A DNA stretch of 64,000 bases from JABDMH01 sp965223215 (GTDB taxonomy: Bacteria > Bacteroidota > Bacteroidia > Chitinophagales > Saprospiraceae): the NCBI GenBank assembly GCA_965223215.1, contig CBDCVZ010000010.1, forward strand, positions 4,898,001 through 4,962,000, written 5' to 3'. Of this stretch, positions 1-8,944 are shown in pieces. Under the pieces are notes generated by a model that ran no database searches, had not been told where the DNA came from, and saw nothing but the letters and a program-made list of their open reading frames with translations. How positions within the stretch are numbered: the stretch's first letter is position 1; each line of letters opens with the position of its first letter. A program made the translations under genes and the position numbers.

Positions 1-1199
1 CCGTCTTCGATTTTGATTTTCGCATGATTCCACGAACCCGCAGGTTTTACTGTTTCCTGGCGACAGGGAATAAGATCATATAGGTCTGCGGCACGGTGCG
101 TGTGAATTTTTGCATCCGGGTGGCAGGTGTTGTCCAATATTTGCATTTCAGGACCTGTGTGGTATACTTTCTGGTAATCCGGCCCCTCGACCACATTAAA
201 CATAACGCCACTATTGCCACAGGATGAAATCTTCCACTCCAACGACAATTCAAAATTCTCGAATTTCTTGGTGGTAATGATGTCGCCGCCATCTTTGGCC
301 TTCGTGCGGCCTCTACGTGTTTTTTCAACGGCTAAAGTAAGGGTACCATTTTCTACTTTCCAGCTGGATCCGATCTTGTCATCCTTAAAGTTCCTCCAGC
401 CATTGGTGGTCTTGCCATCGAATAAGAGTTTCCAACCTGCTGCTTTTTCCCCTTCAGTCAACGTATTATGACCCGAGTCACCAGCGGCGTAGAGAATTCC
501 TCCCCATAAATGGCTCAGAAACGCTGTCTCTTCAAAGGCCTTTTTAGTATGACCACCGAGGGTATAAAAGGCCCTGCCACCATCATACTCATGAAACCAT
601 GCAAAGGGATGATGTTTGCCATTCTTTCCCCCTTGGTAAGAAGATTCATCTAACGTAATTAGCACATTGATCTCCTGGTTGATTTGCTTGAAATTATACC
701 ATTCATCGGTTCGCTTCCATTCTGCTGGAAGCATCGCGGTCGCGGCATGTGATCGATCTACTATGCTGAGCACAGCCTCCTGCACCTTCGGGTGACTTTC
801 AAAATAGGCACCTACCAGCTTGCCATACCACGGCCAATCGTACTCGGTGTCTGTAGCACTGTGAATACCCACAAAGCCACCACCGTTTTGAATATATTTT
901 TCCATGGCGGCCTGTTGCTCCTCATTTAGGACATTTCCTGAAGTATTTAAGAAGATGATCGCATGGTAATCAGCCAATTGATCCGTCGTAAAATGGTGGG
1001 CATCTTCCGTATGATGCATCGAGAAGCCATTTCTGGAGCAGAGCTTAGCGATGGCATCTACACCAATTTCTATCGACGCATGACGATAGCCCTTTGTCTT
1101 TGAGAAGATGAGTAGACGTTGACTAGCGTGTGCGAAAGTTGAACAGAGCATAATTAATATCAGTGCATGCAGCCATGCTCTATTTCGAGATGCGGTCAT
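1..1199 (-). CDS. Secreted ThuA-domain + DUF1080 (3-keto-disaccharide hydrolase-like) protein, 3' end outside window
   Basis: I translated the minus strand from the ATG at 1199 to the window edge: about 399 codons without a stop. The first 24 or so residues form a signal peptide (hydrophobic AWLHALILIMLCSTFAHA). Next comes a ThuA-like glutamine-amidotransferase-fold domain (RLLIFSKTKGYRHASIE, then FLNTSGNVL, GGGFVGIHSATDTEYDWPWY, HPFAWFHEYDGGRAFYT, GGHTKKAF). The last third begins with LLFDGKTTNGW and ends at the edge; this is the start of a DUF1080 jelly-roll domain, a family that includes 3-keto-disaccharide hydrolases. Proteins with both domains are common in Bacteroidota and Planctomycetes and are thought to act on sugars outside the cytoplasm. 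The substrate cannot be told from the sequence. It is divergent from the flippase gene and separated from it by under 100 bases. Confidence 0.85.
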   Translation of the reverse strand, partial: MTASRNRAWLHALILIMLCSTFAHASQRLLIFSKTKGYRHASIEIGVDAIAKLCSRNGFSMHHTEDAHHFTTDQLADYHAIIFLNTSGNVLNEEQQAAMEKYIQNGGGFVGIHSATDTEYDWPWYGKLVGAYFESHPKVQEAVLSIVDRSHAATAMLPAEWKRTDEWYNFKQINQEINVLITLDESSYQGGKNGKHHPFAWFHEYDGGRAFYTLGGHTKKAFEETAFLSHLWGGILYAAGDSGHNTLTEGEKAAGWKLLFDGKTTNGWRNFKDDKIGSSWKVENGTLTLAVEKTRRGRTKAKDGGDIITTKKFENFELSLEWKISSCGNSGVMFNVVEGPDYQKVYHTGPEMQILDNTCHPDAKIHTHRAADLYDLIPCRQETVKPAGSWNHAKIKIED

Positions 1200-1288
1200 G
1201 ATAAATGAATTTTACTTAGATGAAATTTGTCCGTTCCTTTACGTGGCTTCTAAGCTGGAAGATAAGTAGAAACAATAGCACCCACCGT

Positions 1289-2737
1289 ATGAAGAGTGGC
1301 TTTATAGCAAATATTCTATTCGTTGTTGTCATCAACCTATTGGTAAAGCCACTCTACATCTTTGGCATTGATCGCGTAGTACAAAATGAGGTGGGACCAG
1401 CCGAATATGGTCTCTACTTTGCCCTCTTCAATTTTGTGTATCTGTTTCAATTGATCAATGATTTTGGAATCCAAAATTTTAACCATACCCTTTTCAGTAG
1501 GCACGATCAACTGATAGGAAAATATCTGCCTAGATCATTGGGTACTAAAGCTGTGCTGGCACCCATGTTCTTGTCCATCACTTTACTTAGCGCTTGGTCC
1601 TTAGGCTATGACATGGTAGCAACCAAGTTGCTAGTCATAATCCTATTGAATCAAGTACTAGCCTCGTTGGTGATGATTTTTCGAACAACACTTTCGGCCC
1701 GTGGCTTTTATAGAAATGATAGTCTGTTGTCTATCATTGATAAGCTTTGCATGGTGATTATATTGGGTTATCTCTTGTACCTCTCGCCGGTTCAAATCAC
1801 GATCACCAAATTCGTTGTCGCCCAGACCATTTCTTTGTCTATTGCGCTAGCGATAGCTTCAAGGTGGATTTGGGTGCAAACCGGGACCTTCTTTTGGAAA
1901 ATAAAATTTGATTGGAGCTTTATCGCTTGGCAACTTAAGAAGAGCTATCCCTATGCCTCTGTCTTGCTACTAATGACATTGTATACACGCATGGACGGCG
2001 TAATGATTGAACGGCTTTTAGACAATGGTCAGGTGGAAGCGGGCATCTATGCGGCATCGTACCGAATTTTGGATGCCGCCAACTTATTAGGGTTGCTTTT
2101 TGCTGGCCTGCTATTGCCAATGTTTGGGAAAGCGCTGCATGATGTGATTAGGATCAAGCGATTGATTCGGATGTCGACCGGGCTATTGCTTTGTATTTCA
2201 ATCACCTTTGCCATGATCTGCTACTATTTTTCACATCCATTGATGCAACTGCTGTATGAGGGAACCACTGAATATTGGTCGCAAGTCTTTGAGATTTTGA
2301 TGATTTCTTACGTGGCGGTATGTATGATCTATATCTATTCTACCTACTTGACAGCAGGTCAAAGATTGCGGATGATGAACCGGGTTTTTCTAGCAGGGGT
2401 CGGCCTAAATTTTGTCCTAAATATTGTTTTGATTTCATTGTTCCAAGCCTGGGGTGCTGCTTTGGCTACAGTGATCACACAGACGGTCACAGCCGTAACC
2501 CTAGTTGCCATTGTTTTGCAATTGCTAGCATGGAAACCAAACCTCCAATATCTGCTCCGGATAGCCATCTTTGTCTTGACTATGACCGCTATGGCTATTC
2601 TTCTGCTTCAAACCAGTTGGGCCTGGTATTATCAACTCGCCGGCATGATTTTGCTCTCCCTACCGCTGGCCTTGATAACCAAACTTGTCCGGTTTGAGGT
2701 CCTGGTAGCAGAGTATCAAGAGGATGGGCAGCATTGA
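1289..2737 (+). CDS. Wzx-type polysaccharide flippase (MATE/MOP superfamily)
   Basis: This is a polytopic membrane protein with 12 or more hydrophobic segments and few charged residues, as in oligosaccharide flippases that move undecaprenyl-linked glycans across the inner membrane. Motifs near the N-terminus (IFGIDRVVQNEVG, YGLYFALFNF) are typical of Bacteroidota polysaccharide-biosynthesis flippases. The frame is open from an ATG at 1220, but the family-like N-terminus MKSGFIANILF starts at 1289, so the shorter form (482 residues) is preferred; the 23 extra residues are hydrophilic and unlike the family. It heads a rightward group with the chain-length protein and the O-antigen ligase, which fits a Wzx/Wzy glycan pathway. 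No glycosyltransferase lies beside it. Confidence 0.85.
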   Translation: MKSGFIANILFVVVINLLVKPLYIFGIDRVVQNEVGPAEYGLYFALFNFVYLFQLINDFGIQNFNHTLFSRHDQLIGKYLPRSLGTKAVLAPMFLSITLLSAWSLGYDMVATKLLVIILLNQVLASLVMIFRTTLSARGFYRNDSLLSIIDKLCMVIILGYLLYLSPVQITITKFVVAQTISLSIALAIASRWIWVQTGTFFWKIKFDWSFIAWQLKKSYPYASVLLLMTLYTRMDGVMIERLLDNGQVEAGIYAASYRILDAANLLGLLFAGLLLPMFGKALHDVIRIKRLIRMSTGLLLCISITFAMICYYFSHPLMQLLYEGTTEYWSQVFEILMISYVAVCMIYIYSTYLTAGQRLRMMNRVFLAGVGLNFVLNIVLISLFQAWGAALATVITQTVTAVTLVAIVLQLLAWKPNLQYLLRIAIFVLTMTAMAILLLQTSWAWYYQLAGMILLSLPLALITKLVRFEVLVAEYQEDGQH

Positions 2738-2848
2738 GATTTTGGGGTGGACGGATGAGACATTCGAGTGAATGCCACAGCCAGCGATACGTCACTTTTT
2801 CATTTTGCTGTAAGTAGCTGATCGTACAAAAAACAAGTACCGTTTTTC

Positions 2849-2856
2849 TACATTTG
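2849..2856 (+). promoter_or_regulatory. Candidate Bacteroidota -7 promoter box (TACATTTG)
   Basis: TACATTTG fits the Bacteroidota consensus TAnnTTTG and ends 19 bases before the ATG at 2876 of the chain-length protein. I do not see a clear -33 TTTG at the usual distance, so this is only moderate support. If real, it would give wzz and the O-antigen ligase their own promoter separate from the flippase. Confidence 0.35.
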
Positions 2857-2875
2857 CAATCTTATTTTGATAGAT

Positions 2876-3862
2876 ATGTCAAGACCTGAAGTAGATCTAA
2901 GCCTGGCGGCACTATTGAGATTGATCATAAAGCATCTTAAGGTGTTTGTCATCGTCGGAGTCATTGCGATCATCGTTTCTTCAGTCGTTTCCCTCCTGTT
3001 GACGGAATATTATAAATCGACGGTGGTGATATTTCCAGCTGAAATAAGCTCCCTAACCTTGAATGAAAGCGGCGTAAAACGAGGCAACATCTCCGATTTT
3101 GGAGAAGAGGAGGAGGCCGAACAACTCCTGCAGGTAATCAATTCGGAAGATCTACAGCAGCGGGTGATTGATCGACACAATCTCTATAAGCACTACGAAA
3201 TAGATCCAAACGACCGATATGCTCGTTCGGAGATCAGACAGCAGTACAACAACAATGTCACCGCCAAACGAACAAAATACAATTCCATCGACATTAGTGT
3301 TATTGACAAAGTACCAGAAATGGCGGCGGACATTGCCAACAGCATTTCAGAGTTTACCGATAGTGTAAAAAACCGGATGATTCAGGACCGTGCCAGGATA
3401 TCGATGCCCATGGTTTTGGGAGAGATGGAACGACTGCAAAAAGAATTGGACGATGTGAACGGTGCCCTTAAAGAACTCAAAGAGGAAGGAATACTGGGAG
3501 AAATCGAGCGTGCAGCCTTGTTTGAGGCCTATGGAAATGCAACGGGTACTGCTGCCAGAGATCTCAGGACTCAGTTGGATTTGAACGAGAAACGAGGTTC
3601 AGAATATGATGCCCTTGATCGACGAAGAGACATGATCATTGATCAACAATTGCGGTTTCGAAATTTACAAAACCAGATCATGGCGGATGCATCGATTGAA
3701 ATACCACAGAAGTTTGTGGTGGATCGGGCTGTACCTGCAGACAAGAAATCCTATCCGATTCGCTGGTTAATAGTGTTTGGGTCCCTGGCTTCGGTGCTAC
3801 TCTTTACCTTGCTCATTCTTATCTTCCGCGAAAATGCTGAGGCCATTTTACCCAAATCATGA
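2876..3862 (+). CDS. Wzz-family polysaccharide chain-length determinant protein
   Basis: A 328-residue protein with the Wzz layout: a short cytoplasmic N-terminus, a transmembrane segment at about 20-45 (VFVIVGVIAIIVSSVVSLLL), a long periplasmic region rich in coiled coil (about 50-290), and a second transmembrane segment at about 295-315 (IRWLIVFGSLASVLLFTLL). Wzz/PCP proteins set the length of O-antigen or capsule chains made by Wzy. There is no C-terminal tyrosine kinase domain, so it belongs to the PCP-1-like form and not the Wzc form. The frame is open from a TTG at 2867, but the ATG at 2876 is the likelier start. Its stop overlaps the next start by four bases (ATGA), indicating translational coupling to the O-antigen ligase. 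Confidence 0.85.
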   Translation: MSRPEVDLSLAALLRLIIKHLKVFVIVGVIAIIVSSVVSLLLTEYYKSTVVIFPAEISSLTLNESGVKRGNISDFGEEEEAEQLLQVINSEDLQQRVIDRHNLYKHYEIDPNDRYARSEIRQQYNNNVTAKRTKYNSIDISVIDKVPEMAADIANSISEFTDSVKNRMIQDRARISMPMVLGEMERLQKELDDVNGALKELKEEGILGEIERAALFEAYGNATGTAARDLRTQLDLNEKRGSEYDALDRRRDMIIDQQLRFRNLQNQIMADASIEIPQKFVVDRAVPADKKSYPIRWLIVFGSLASVLLFTLLILIFRENAEAILPKS

Positions 3863-5295
3863 CACGTGTTTTTGATGATAAGTGGGTAGTACTGGGATCA
3901 ATGTTGTATCTCAGCTTGGCAGCCTATTTCATACTCCAAGATCGACTGGAAGTTTTATTGGTGCCTTTGCTGCTAGGACTCTTATTGATCAGTTTTTATC
4001 GGCCGGAGTATCTGCTTTACACCATTGTCATTAGCACGCCATTTTCCATAAATCTAGAGGAGCTGGAGTTAGGTGGGTTTGCATTTTATCTACCTACCGA
4101 ACCACTACTATTTGGATTGACCGTTCTTCTGATCTTAGGCCATTTGCATGGTCCGCTGATACCCAAAGATATTATCCGTCACCCGATCTCCAGAGCTATG
4201 TTTTTATACCTGGGTTGGATGTTTGTCACCAGTCTCACCAGTACCGATCCGGTCGTTTCCCTGAAATTCCTATTGTCGAGATTGTGGTTCATCGTTCCCA
4301 TGTATTTTGGGGGAGCCACGCTTTTCTTGAATCTGAAAAAGGCCAATAAATTTCTCCTGCTCTACTTAATACCTTTTTTGGTCGTGGTGTGCATTACCCT
4401 ATTTAAGCATTGGGGATATGGTTTTGAAGAAGAACCAGCTCATTGGGTAATGGAACCGCTATATCGCGACCACACGCAATACGGGGCGGTCGTAGCGCTC
4501 TTTATTCCCATTGCCTTTGGCTTCACCATTGAAAAAGATAAGACACTACCCTGGAGAGGGGCTGCTTTGTTGGCCCTGTCCATTCTGTGCGTGGCGGTCG
4601 TTTATACTTATGCAAGGGCTTCTTGGCTGAGTGTACTCTTTGCACTGCTACTATGGATCCTGGCCATCCTCAAGGTAAGACCTCGGCTGGTGGTGCTGGG
4701 TGGATTGTTATTCACGCTACTTTTACTCTTCTCCCTGGATGACATCCTGGTCCAATTACAAAAAAACAAGACGGATTCGTCAGAAAATTTAGTTGAAAAT
4801 GTCGAGTCCATCACCAATATCACGACGGATGCTTCTAACCTGGAGCGTATCAATCGATGGAATTCTGTGTTTGCCATGGTGCGAGAAAAACCCATGTTTG
4901 GTTTTGGTCCTGGCACTTACGCATTTGAATATGCTCCGTATCAAAAGTCTACCGACTTGACCATTATTTCTACCAATTTTGGAGATGTAGGCAATGCCCA
5001 TAGCGAATATCTCGGTCCGCTGGCTGAATCGGGTATCATCGGTTTGCTCTCAATCTTGTTGCTCATAACCACGCTGTTTTGGACGGGTTTCAACGCATAC
5101 CAGAAGCTTGACCCTGGACCCCAGCGCCATCTCTTACTGATGGTAACACTCGCCTTGACTACCTATTTCACGCACGGTTTTCTCAACAATTTCTTGGATT
5201 CTGATAAGGCAAGTGTTCCTGTTTTTGGAATGATGGGGATTATCGTAGCAATAGATGTCTTACGGAGAAGGGCAGCGACAATTAAATCAAGTTGA
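3859..5295 (+). CDS. O-antigen ligase / Wzy-like polymerase family membrane protein
   Basis: A 478-residue protein with 10-12 hydrophobic segments, a short arginine-containing segment after a transmembrane helix (YTYARASWLSVLFALLLW), and a large extracytoplasmic loop (roughly residues 295-390) containing RINRWNSVFAMVREKPMFG and GPGTYAFEY, then NAHSEYLGPLAESG. That combination is the Wzy_C / O-antigen ligase signature. The protein either polymerises repeat units (Wzy) or joins polysaccharide to a lipid acceptor (WaaL); sequence alone does not separate the two. The four-base overlap with wzz fits the polymerase role, since Wzz acts with Wzy. Confidence 0.85.
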   Translation: MTRVFDDKWVVLGSMLYLSLAAYFILQDRLEVLLVPLLLGLLLISFYRPEYLLYTIVISTPFSINLEELELGGFAFYLPTEPLLFGLTVLLILGHLHGPLIPKDIIRHPISRAMFLYLGWMFVTSLTSTDPVVSLKFLLSRLWFIVPMYFGGATLFLNLKKANKFLLLYLIPFLVVVCITLFKHWGYGFEEEPAHWVMEPLYRDHTQYGAVVALFIPIAFGFTIEKDKTLPWRGAALLALSILCVAVVYTYARASWLSVLFALLLWILAILKVRPRLVVLGGLLFTLLLLFSLDDILVQLQKNKTDSSENLVENVESITNITTDASNLERINRWNSVFAMVREKPMFGFGPGTYAFEYAPYQKSTDLTIISTNFGDVGNAHSEYLGPLAESGIIGLLSILLLITTLFWTGFNAYQKLDPGPQRHLLLMVTLALTTYFTHGFLNNFLDSDKASVPVFGMMGIIVAIDVLRRRAATIKSS

Positions 5296-5305
5296 CTTGC
5301 ATCGC

Positions 5306-6466
5306 ATGAAGTTAAAGTGGTGGTGGGCTGCGGGAGGACTTGGATTTATTAGTTGGGTATTCATTCATTTCCGATTTGTATTTAAGGCTTTGCGAATGTC
5401 AATAGCCTCGGGTAGGCTGGGTCCGGACATTACGGAAAAGGAGCAATTTGCAAATCGGATTATCAAAGCGAAACATGCGCAACCTTGGCAGAAGCACCGA
5501 GATTATGATCAGCTAAGAATGCCCGCCAAGTATGACCAGGTGCATGATCGACTTGGCACAGCCGCCTTTCTGGTGATCCATGGTTCAGAACTAAAATTTG
5601 AAAAGTATTGGCCTGGATACTCCCCTAATACGACCATAAATGCATTTTCGGTGGCAAAGTCAGTGGTGGGTGCCTTGATCGGTATTTTAATTGAGCAAAA
5701 AATGGTCGCCCTCGATGATACCATCGGCCAGCTGTTGCCTGAAATAGCTAGCGGGGGCAAGGGATCGATAACGATTCAGCACCTGCTGATGATGAGCTCT
5801 GGATTGGGATGGATTGAGAGCGAAGTCCATCCATTCAGCCACAATGCGAGGGCATACTATGGAAATGACCTGGTCAGCTTAGTCAAAGAACTGCGTGGTC
5901 GACGCCGAGCGGGTGAAGTCTATCGATATGTGAGTGGGAACACGCAGATCTTGGCCATGATTATTCAAAGGGTAACCAACATGACCCTTTCAGAATTTAC
6001 CGAAAAGGAGCTCTGGTCAAAAATCGGCTGTACCAGCAATGCCTACTGGAATTTGGATCAGAAAAATGGGATGGAAAAAGCCTTTTGTTGCTTGTATGCA
6101 ACCCCCCGTGATTTTGCGAGACTGGGTCAGCTCTATCTACAAGAAGGAATCTGGAATGGCATTCAGCTTGTGCCCAAAGACTACATTGTCCAATCGCTGA
6201 TTCCTTTTCGACATCTCGATGTTTGGAGAAACAAACCAAACGATATTTACGGTTGGCACTGGTGGATCACCGAGCACCACGGCAAGGAATTCTTTTACGC
6301 TCGGGGAATTAGAGGACAATACGTCATCTGTCAAAAGGAGCTTGAACTAGTGATCGTGAGAATGGGGAAAAACAGAAATCCGGTAGACCGCCATACTGGG
6401 CATCCACCGGATTTATTCGACCATATCGATGCGGGTATAGAAATCATTAGATCTAATCCCGCATAG
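5306..6466 (+). CDS. Serine hydrolase, beta-lactamase / penicillin-binding-protein fold
   Basis: This 386-residue protein has an N-terminal membrane anchor (KWWWAAGGLGFISWVFIHF) followed by a beta-lactamase-fold domain. The SxxK motif is SVAK in INAFSVAKSVVGALI, the tyrosine motif is YRYVSGNTQIL, and the third motif region is ARGIRGQYVICQ. These match class C-like esterases and hydrolases (NylB/EstB type), which cleave esters or amides and usually are not true beta-lactamases. I chose the ATG at 5306, 10 bases after the stop of the previous gene; the frame is also open from 5255, which would overlap the O-antigen ligase by 41 bases. Its place after wzx-wzz-wzy might mean that it edits a polysaccharide substituent, but this is only an inference. 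Confidence 0.85.
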   Translation: MKLKWWWAAGGLGFISWVFIHFRFVFKALRMSIASGRLGPDITEKEQFANRIIKAKHAQPWQKHRDYDQLRMPAKYDQVHDRLGTAAFLVIHGSELKFEKYWPGYSPNTTINAFSVAKSVVGALIGILIEQKMVALDDTIGQLLPEIASGGKGSITIQHLLMMSSGLGWIESEVHPFSHNARAYYGNDLVSLVKELRGRRRAGEVYRYVSGNTQILAMIIQRVTNMTLSEFTEKELWSKIGCTSNAYWNLDQKNGMEKAFCCLYATPRDFARLGQLYLQEGIWNGIQLVPKDYIVQSLIPFRHLDVWRNKPNDIYGWHWWITEHHGKEFFYARGIRGQYVICQKELELVIVRMGKNRNPVDRHTGHPPDLFDHIDAGIEIIRSNPA

Positions 6467-6504
6467 CTCCGGCGTAAGTAAACAAAAGACATGCCAGGGA
6501 AAAT

Positions 6505-6524
6505 TCTGTGGCCCAACCCACAGA
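6505..6524. terminator. Possible convergent terminator hairpin
   Basis: TCTGTGG and CCACAGA form a perfect 7-bp stem around a 6-base loop, between the convergent serine hydrolase and DUF3857 genes. On the minus strand it is followed by AATTTT; the plus side has almost no T run. Weak but well placed. Confidence 0.35.
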
Positions 6525-6687
6525 TTCAAACAATCTTCACATCTTGAGTACCACCTACTTACATATTAATATTACAGAAAAGGCATATGTGTCCACCTGC
6601 GAGAATTCAGGAGAAATACGATCACACCCCGGTAATTTTAAAGAAAATTGGAAGGATGCTATTACTAAGCAACAATCATAGTGGAAA

Positions 6688-8634
6688 TCACGATGTCTTT
6701 CGAATCACGATGGGTTTTTGAGTAAGTTGAAAGGCCGCATCAAGGAAAGTTTTTAACCCCAGGTATTGAGATGCCTCGAAGTGAGTTTGGGCTAAGGTTG
6801 CTTTGAATCGACTCTGCATACCCTGCGGTGTTTCACTGGCAGCATACTCAAAACTACCATCTCCACCCTCTAGATTCAGCTTCAGCGAAGACGGAAATTG
6901 TGCCTTCATTCCTGGTTCTAAATTGATGTTTACCACCACTTGTTCGGTAATACCAAAGGGGAGTTCGACCGCGTTTTGTCTGATAGAATCCGCAAAATAA
7001 ACACCACCAAAGAACGAATAAAAGATCGGATTTACTTGCAATTCATCGCTATCTAGCGAGCCTTCTAGGTGAAAATGAACGGTGTTGATGAAGGGTTCCA
7101 TGATATTTGTCACATTTTCGAAGCGTACAGAATCCACGCGCACATTAGGGCTAAGCGAAGCTGCGCGATCTTTCCAATATTGTGCTTGCCGGTCATCCTG
7201 TAATTTCAATCGCTCGCTAAAGGCATCGTAACCGGTAAAAGAAATGTGAATGTTGCCAGTGGCAGAAAAGTCAGAAGACACATTCATGTTGATGACCGTC
7301 ATACTGCTGGCAGTAAACGGCGGCAACTCAGTCCACTGACCACGCAAATTCTGAATTCGAACCACTGGTGTAGGACGTATGCCCGAATCTACCCACCCTA
7401 AAGGAAGTGACCCATCACCGGCATCGAGATATACCTTTTCTCTACCCAAATTTACTTCAATCACAAAGTGATTGAACTGGTTAACATCTTCAATGTCCCT
7501 CACCACGCTAGGACGATCAGTGGTTGTAACTAAGATCGGGTAGGCATTGAAATCGGCCTCGATGAGCAGAGCCAGTAGTGCCATATTCATCCCGGCCTTA
7601 TTAACGGTTTTTTCATAGCGCATGTCAGCCAGACCATAGGATGGTATTAAACCGTAGCTGCCATCCCAATTAAACTGTTCATGGATAAATTGATACAGTT
7701 TCAATAGCAGGAGTCGATCGGCATATCTTTTGGTAAATAATTCTGATGCTTCTTCCAGCAACCATCGATAATTCGATCGCGTACGATATTGCTTGCCGAA
7801 GACGTCACTTACTGCCAGGTCGATAAACTGCTCTGACCAGGAGGGCAAATATGCCGCATACTCTGCCACACTAAAGTCTGACAAAGTGAAAAGTGCCGCG
7901 GGCTTTGACTCTATGGGTGGTGGTGCAAATGGTTCAACCCGATACGCAGGAATGTTTTCGAATTTGTTGATGACTCCCGTCAATTCTATTCTTCCACGTC
8001 TAAGCCTTAATGTCGAATCAATGGTCGAATTGCTGGTCAAATAAGTCTGGTCGGTGAGGTTGGCGTGGTAGGTAAAGGCCTCGGGTATTACATAGGAAAC
8101 AAGACTTTCGCGAACTGGGAAGTCATATTGAACCGTCCACCGCTGAGTGTTGGTGCTGGGTTTAGATAGGATCGTGTACTTTACATCAATGGTATCCCCT
8201 ACGAGTAAATCGTCTAATTGGAGCAGGTGATCGATGGTTTCAGCGTCGTATGGTTGCTGCTGAAAACTAGCCAGGCTAAACGTAGTATCTGGTCCACCAA
8301 AACGCAAAACCCTTACCCTGACTTCTGACAATTCTTCCTCATTGGCTACCGAAGTTTCAATCAAAACATTACGCAGAATATTGACATCAGGTTCACTCCC
8401 AACCAACACCTGGTAATGACGATCAAATTGCCAGGTAATTTTGCTGAGATTCGTAAAGTTTAGGCCGTACGATCCGTGATCGAATAAGATTTCTGAGGCA
8501 CCTTGTGCATTGGCTGTCATGGAGGTACAGCAGTAGATAAGCAGACAGGCAAGGTGAGATACTACGCTTCGCTGTCTACCTATGACTCCAATAGGAAAGC
8601 ATTGGTGCTTTGTGTCTGAGATTTTGCTTTGCAA
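6688..8634 (-). CDS. Secreted DUF3857 protein with a transglutaminase-like domain lacking the catalytic Cys
   Basis: A 648-residue protein. A hydrophobic stretch (HLACLLIYCCTSMTANAQ) near the start reads as a signal peptide ending at about residue 44. The N-terminal half (about 50-250) fits the DUF3857 beta domain, the middle (about 290-400) a transglutaminase-like core, and the rest DUF3858-like beta structure. In the core, the position of the usual catalytic Cys is filled by glycine (NKAGMNMALLALL in place of a GxCxxKA-type motif), while the His (FNHFVIEVNLG) and Asp (YLDAGDGSLP) remain. It is therefore probably not an active peptidase or transglutaminase. Such proteins are frequent in Bacteroidota and their function is unknown. 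It is the last gene of a leftward run of exported proteins. The exact start is uncertain. Confidence 0.8.
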   Translation of the reverse strand: MQSKISDTKHQCFPIGVIGRQRSVVSHLACLLIYCCTSMTANAQGASEILFDHGSYGLNFTNLSKITWQFDRHYQVLVGSEPDVNILRNVLIETSVANEEELSEVRVRVLRFGGPDTTFSLASFQQQPYDAETIDHLLQLDDLLVGDTIDVKYTILSKPSTNTQRWTVQYDFPVRESLVSYVIPEAFTYHANLTDQTYLTSNSTIDSTLRLRRGRIELTGVINKFENIPAYRVEPFAPPPIESKPAALFTLSDFSVAEYAAYLPSWSEQFIDLAVSDVFGKQYRTRSNYRWLLEEASELFTKRYADRLLLLKLYQFIHEQFNWDGSYGLIPSYGLADMRYEKTVNKAGMNMALLALLIEADFNAYPILVTTTDRPSVVRDIEDVNQFNHFVIEVNLGREKVYLDAGDGSLPLGWVDSGIRPTPVVRIQNLRGQWTELPPFTASSMTVINMNVSSDFSATGNIHISFTGYDAFSERLKLQDDRQAQYWKDRAASLSPNVRVDSVRFENVTNIMEPFINTVHFHLEGSLDSDELQVNPIFYSFFGGVYFADSIRQNAVELPFGITEQVVVNINLEPGMKAQFPSSLKLNLEGGDGSFEYAASETPQGMQSRFKATLAQTHFEASQYLGLKTFLDAAFQLTQKPIVIRKTS

Positions 8635-8709
8635 TGCGATATAGGTTCTGAAATTATTTCGTCAAGTGGCTGAAAGAAAGTTAAAATAGAGAAAAAAATC
8701 TAATGGAAT

Positions 8710-8919
8710 CTAAAAACTAAACTTACCCACGGTTTGCCAGGTGAGACGAAAACGCAGAGCAAAGGCAGAGGTTTTCTTAGCCTTGCCTCCACCCAATGAA
8801 CTGTGCATGCCAGATTCACCTATTTGACGATAGGTGCATCTGTATTGATCCATTACATGCTCAAGCAGTGCTGGCATCAAATGACAAAAAAAGGGTTGAT
8901 TCGTTGCCTTATCGACCAT
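8710..8919 (-). CDS. Small hypothetical protein (about 69 residues), doubtful
   Basis: An open frame on the minus strand between the S9 peptidase and the DUF3857 gene. I place the start at the ATG at 8919 because longer forms run into the peptidase gene. The translation has three cysteine/histidine-containing patches and ends with a basic, aromatic tail (RFRLTWQTVGKFSF). I recognise no family. It fills the gap neatly between two exported proteins, which is the main reason to keep it, and it could equally be chance. Confidence 0.25.
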   Translation of the reverse strand: MVDKATNQPFFCHLMPALLEHVMDQYRCTYRQIGESGMHSSLGGGKAKKTSAFALRFRLTWQTVGKFSF

Positions 8920-8944
8920 CTTGAATAAAGAGCTACCTGAGGCG

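Noticed and set aside
5255..5305. Longer start for the serine hydrolase
   Set aside because: It would overlap the O-antigen ligase by 41 bases and adds hydrophilic residues before the membrane anchor.
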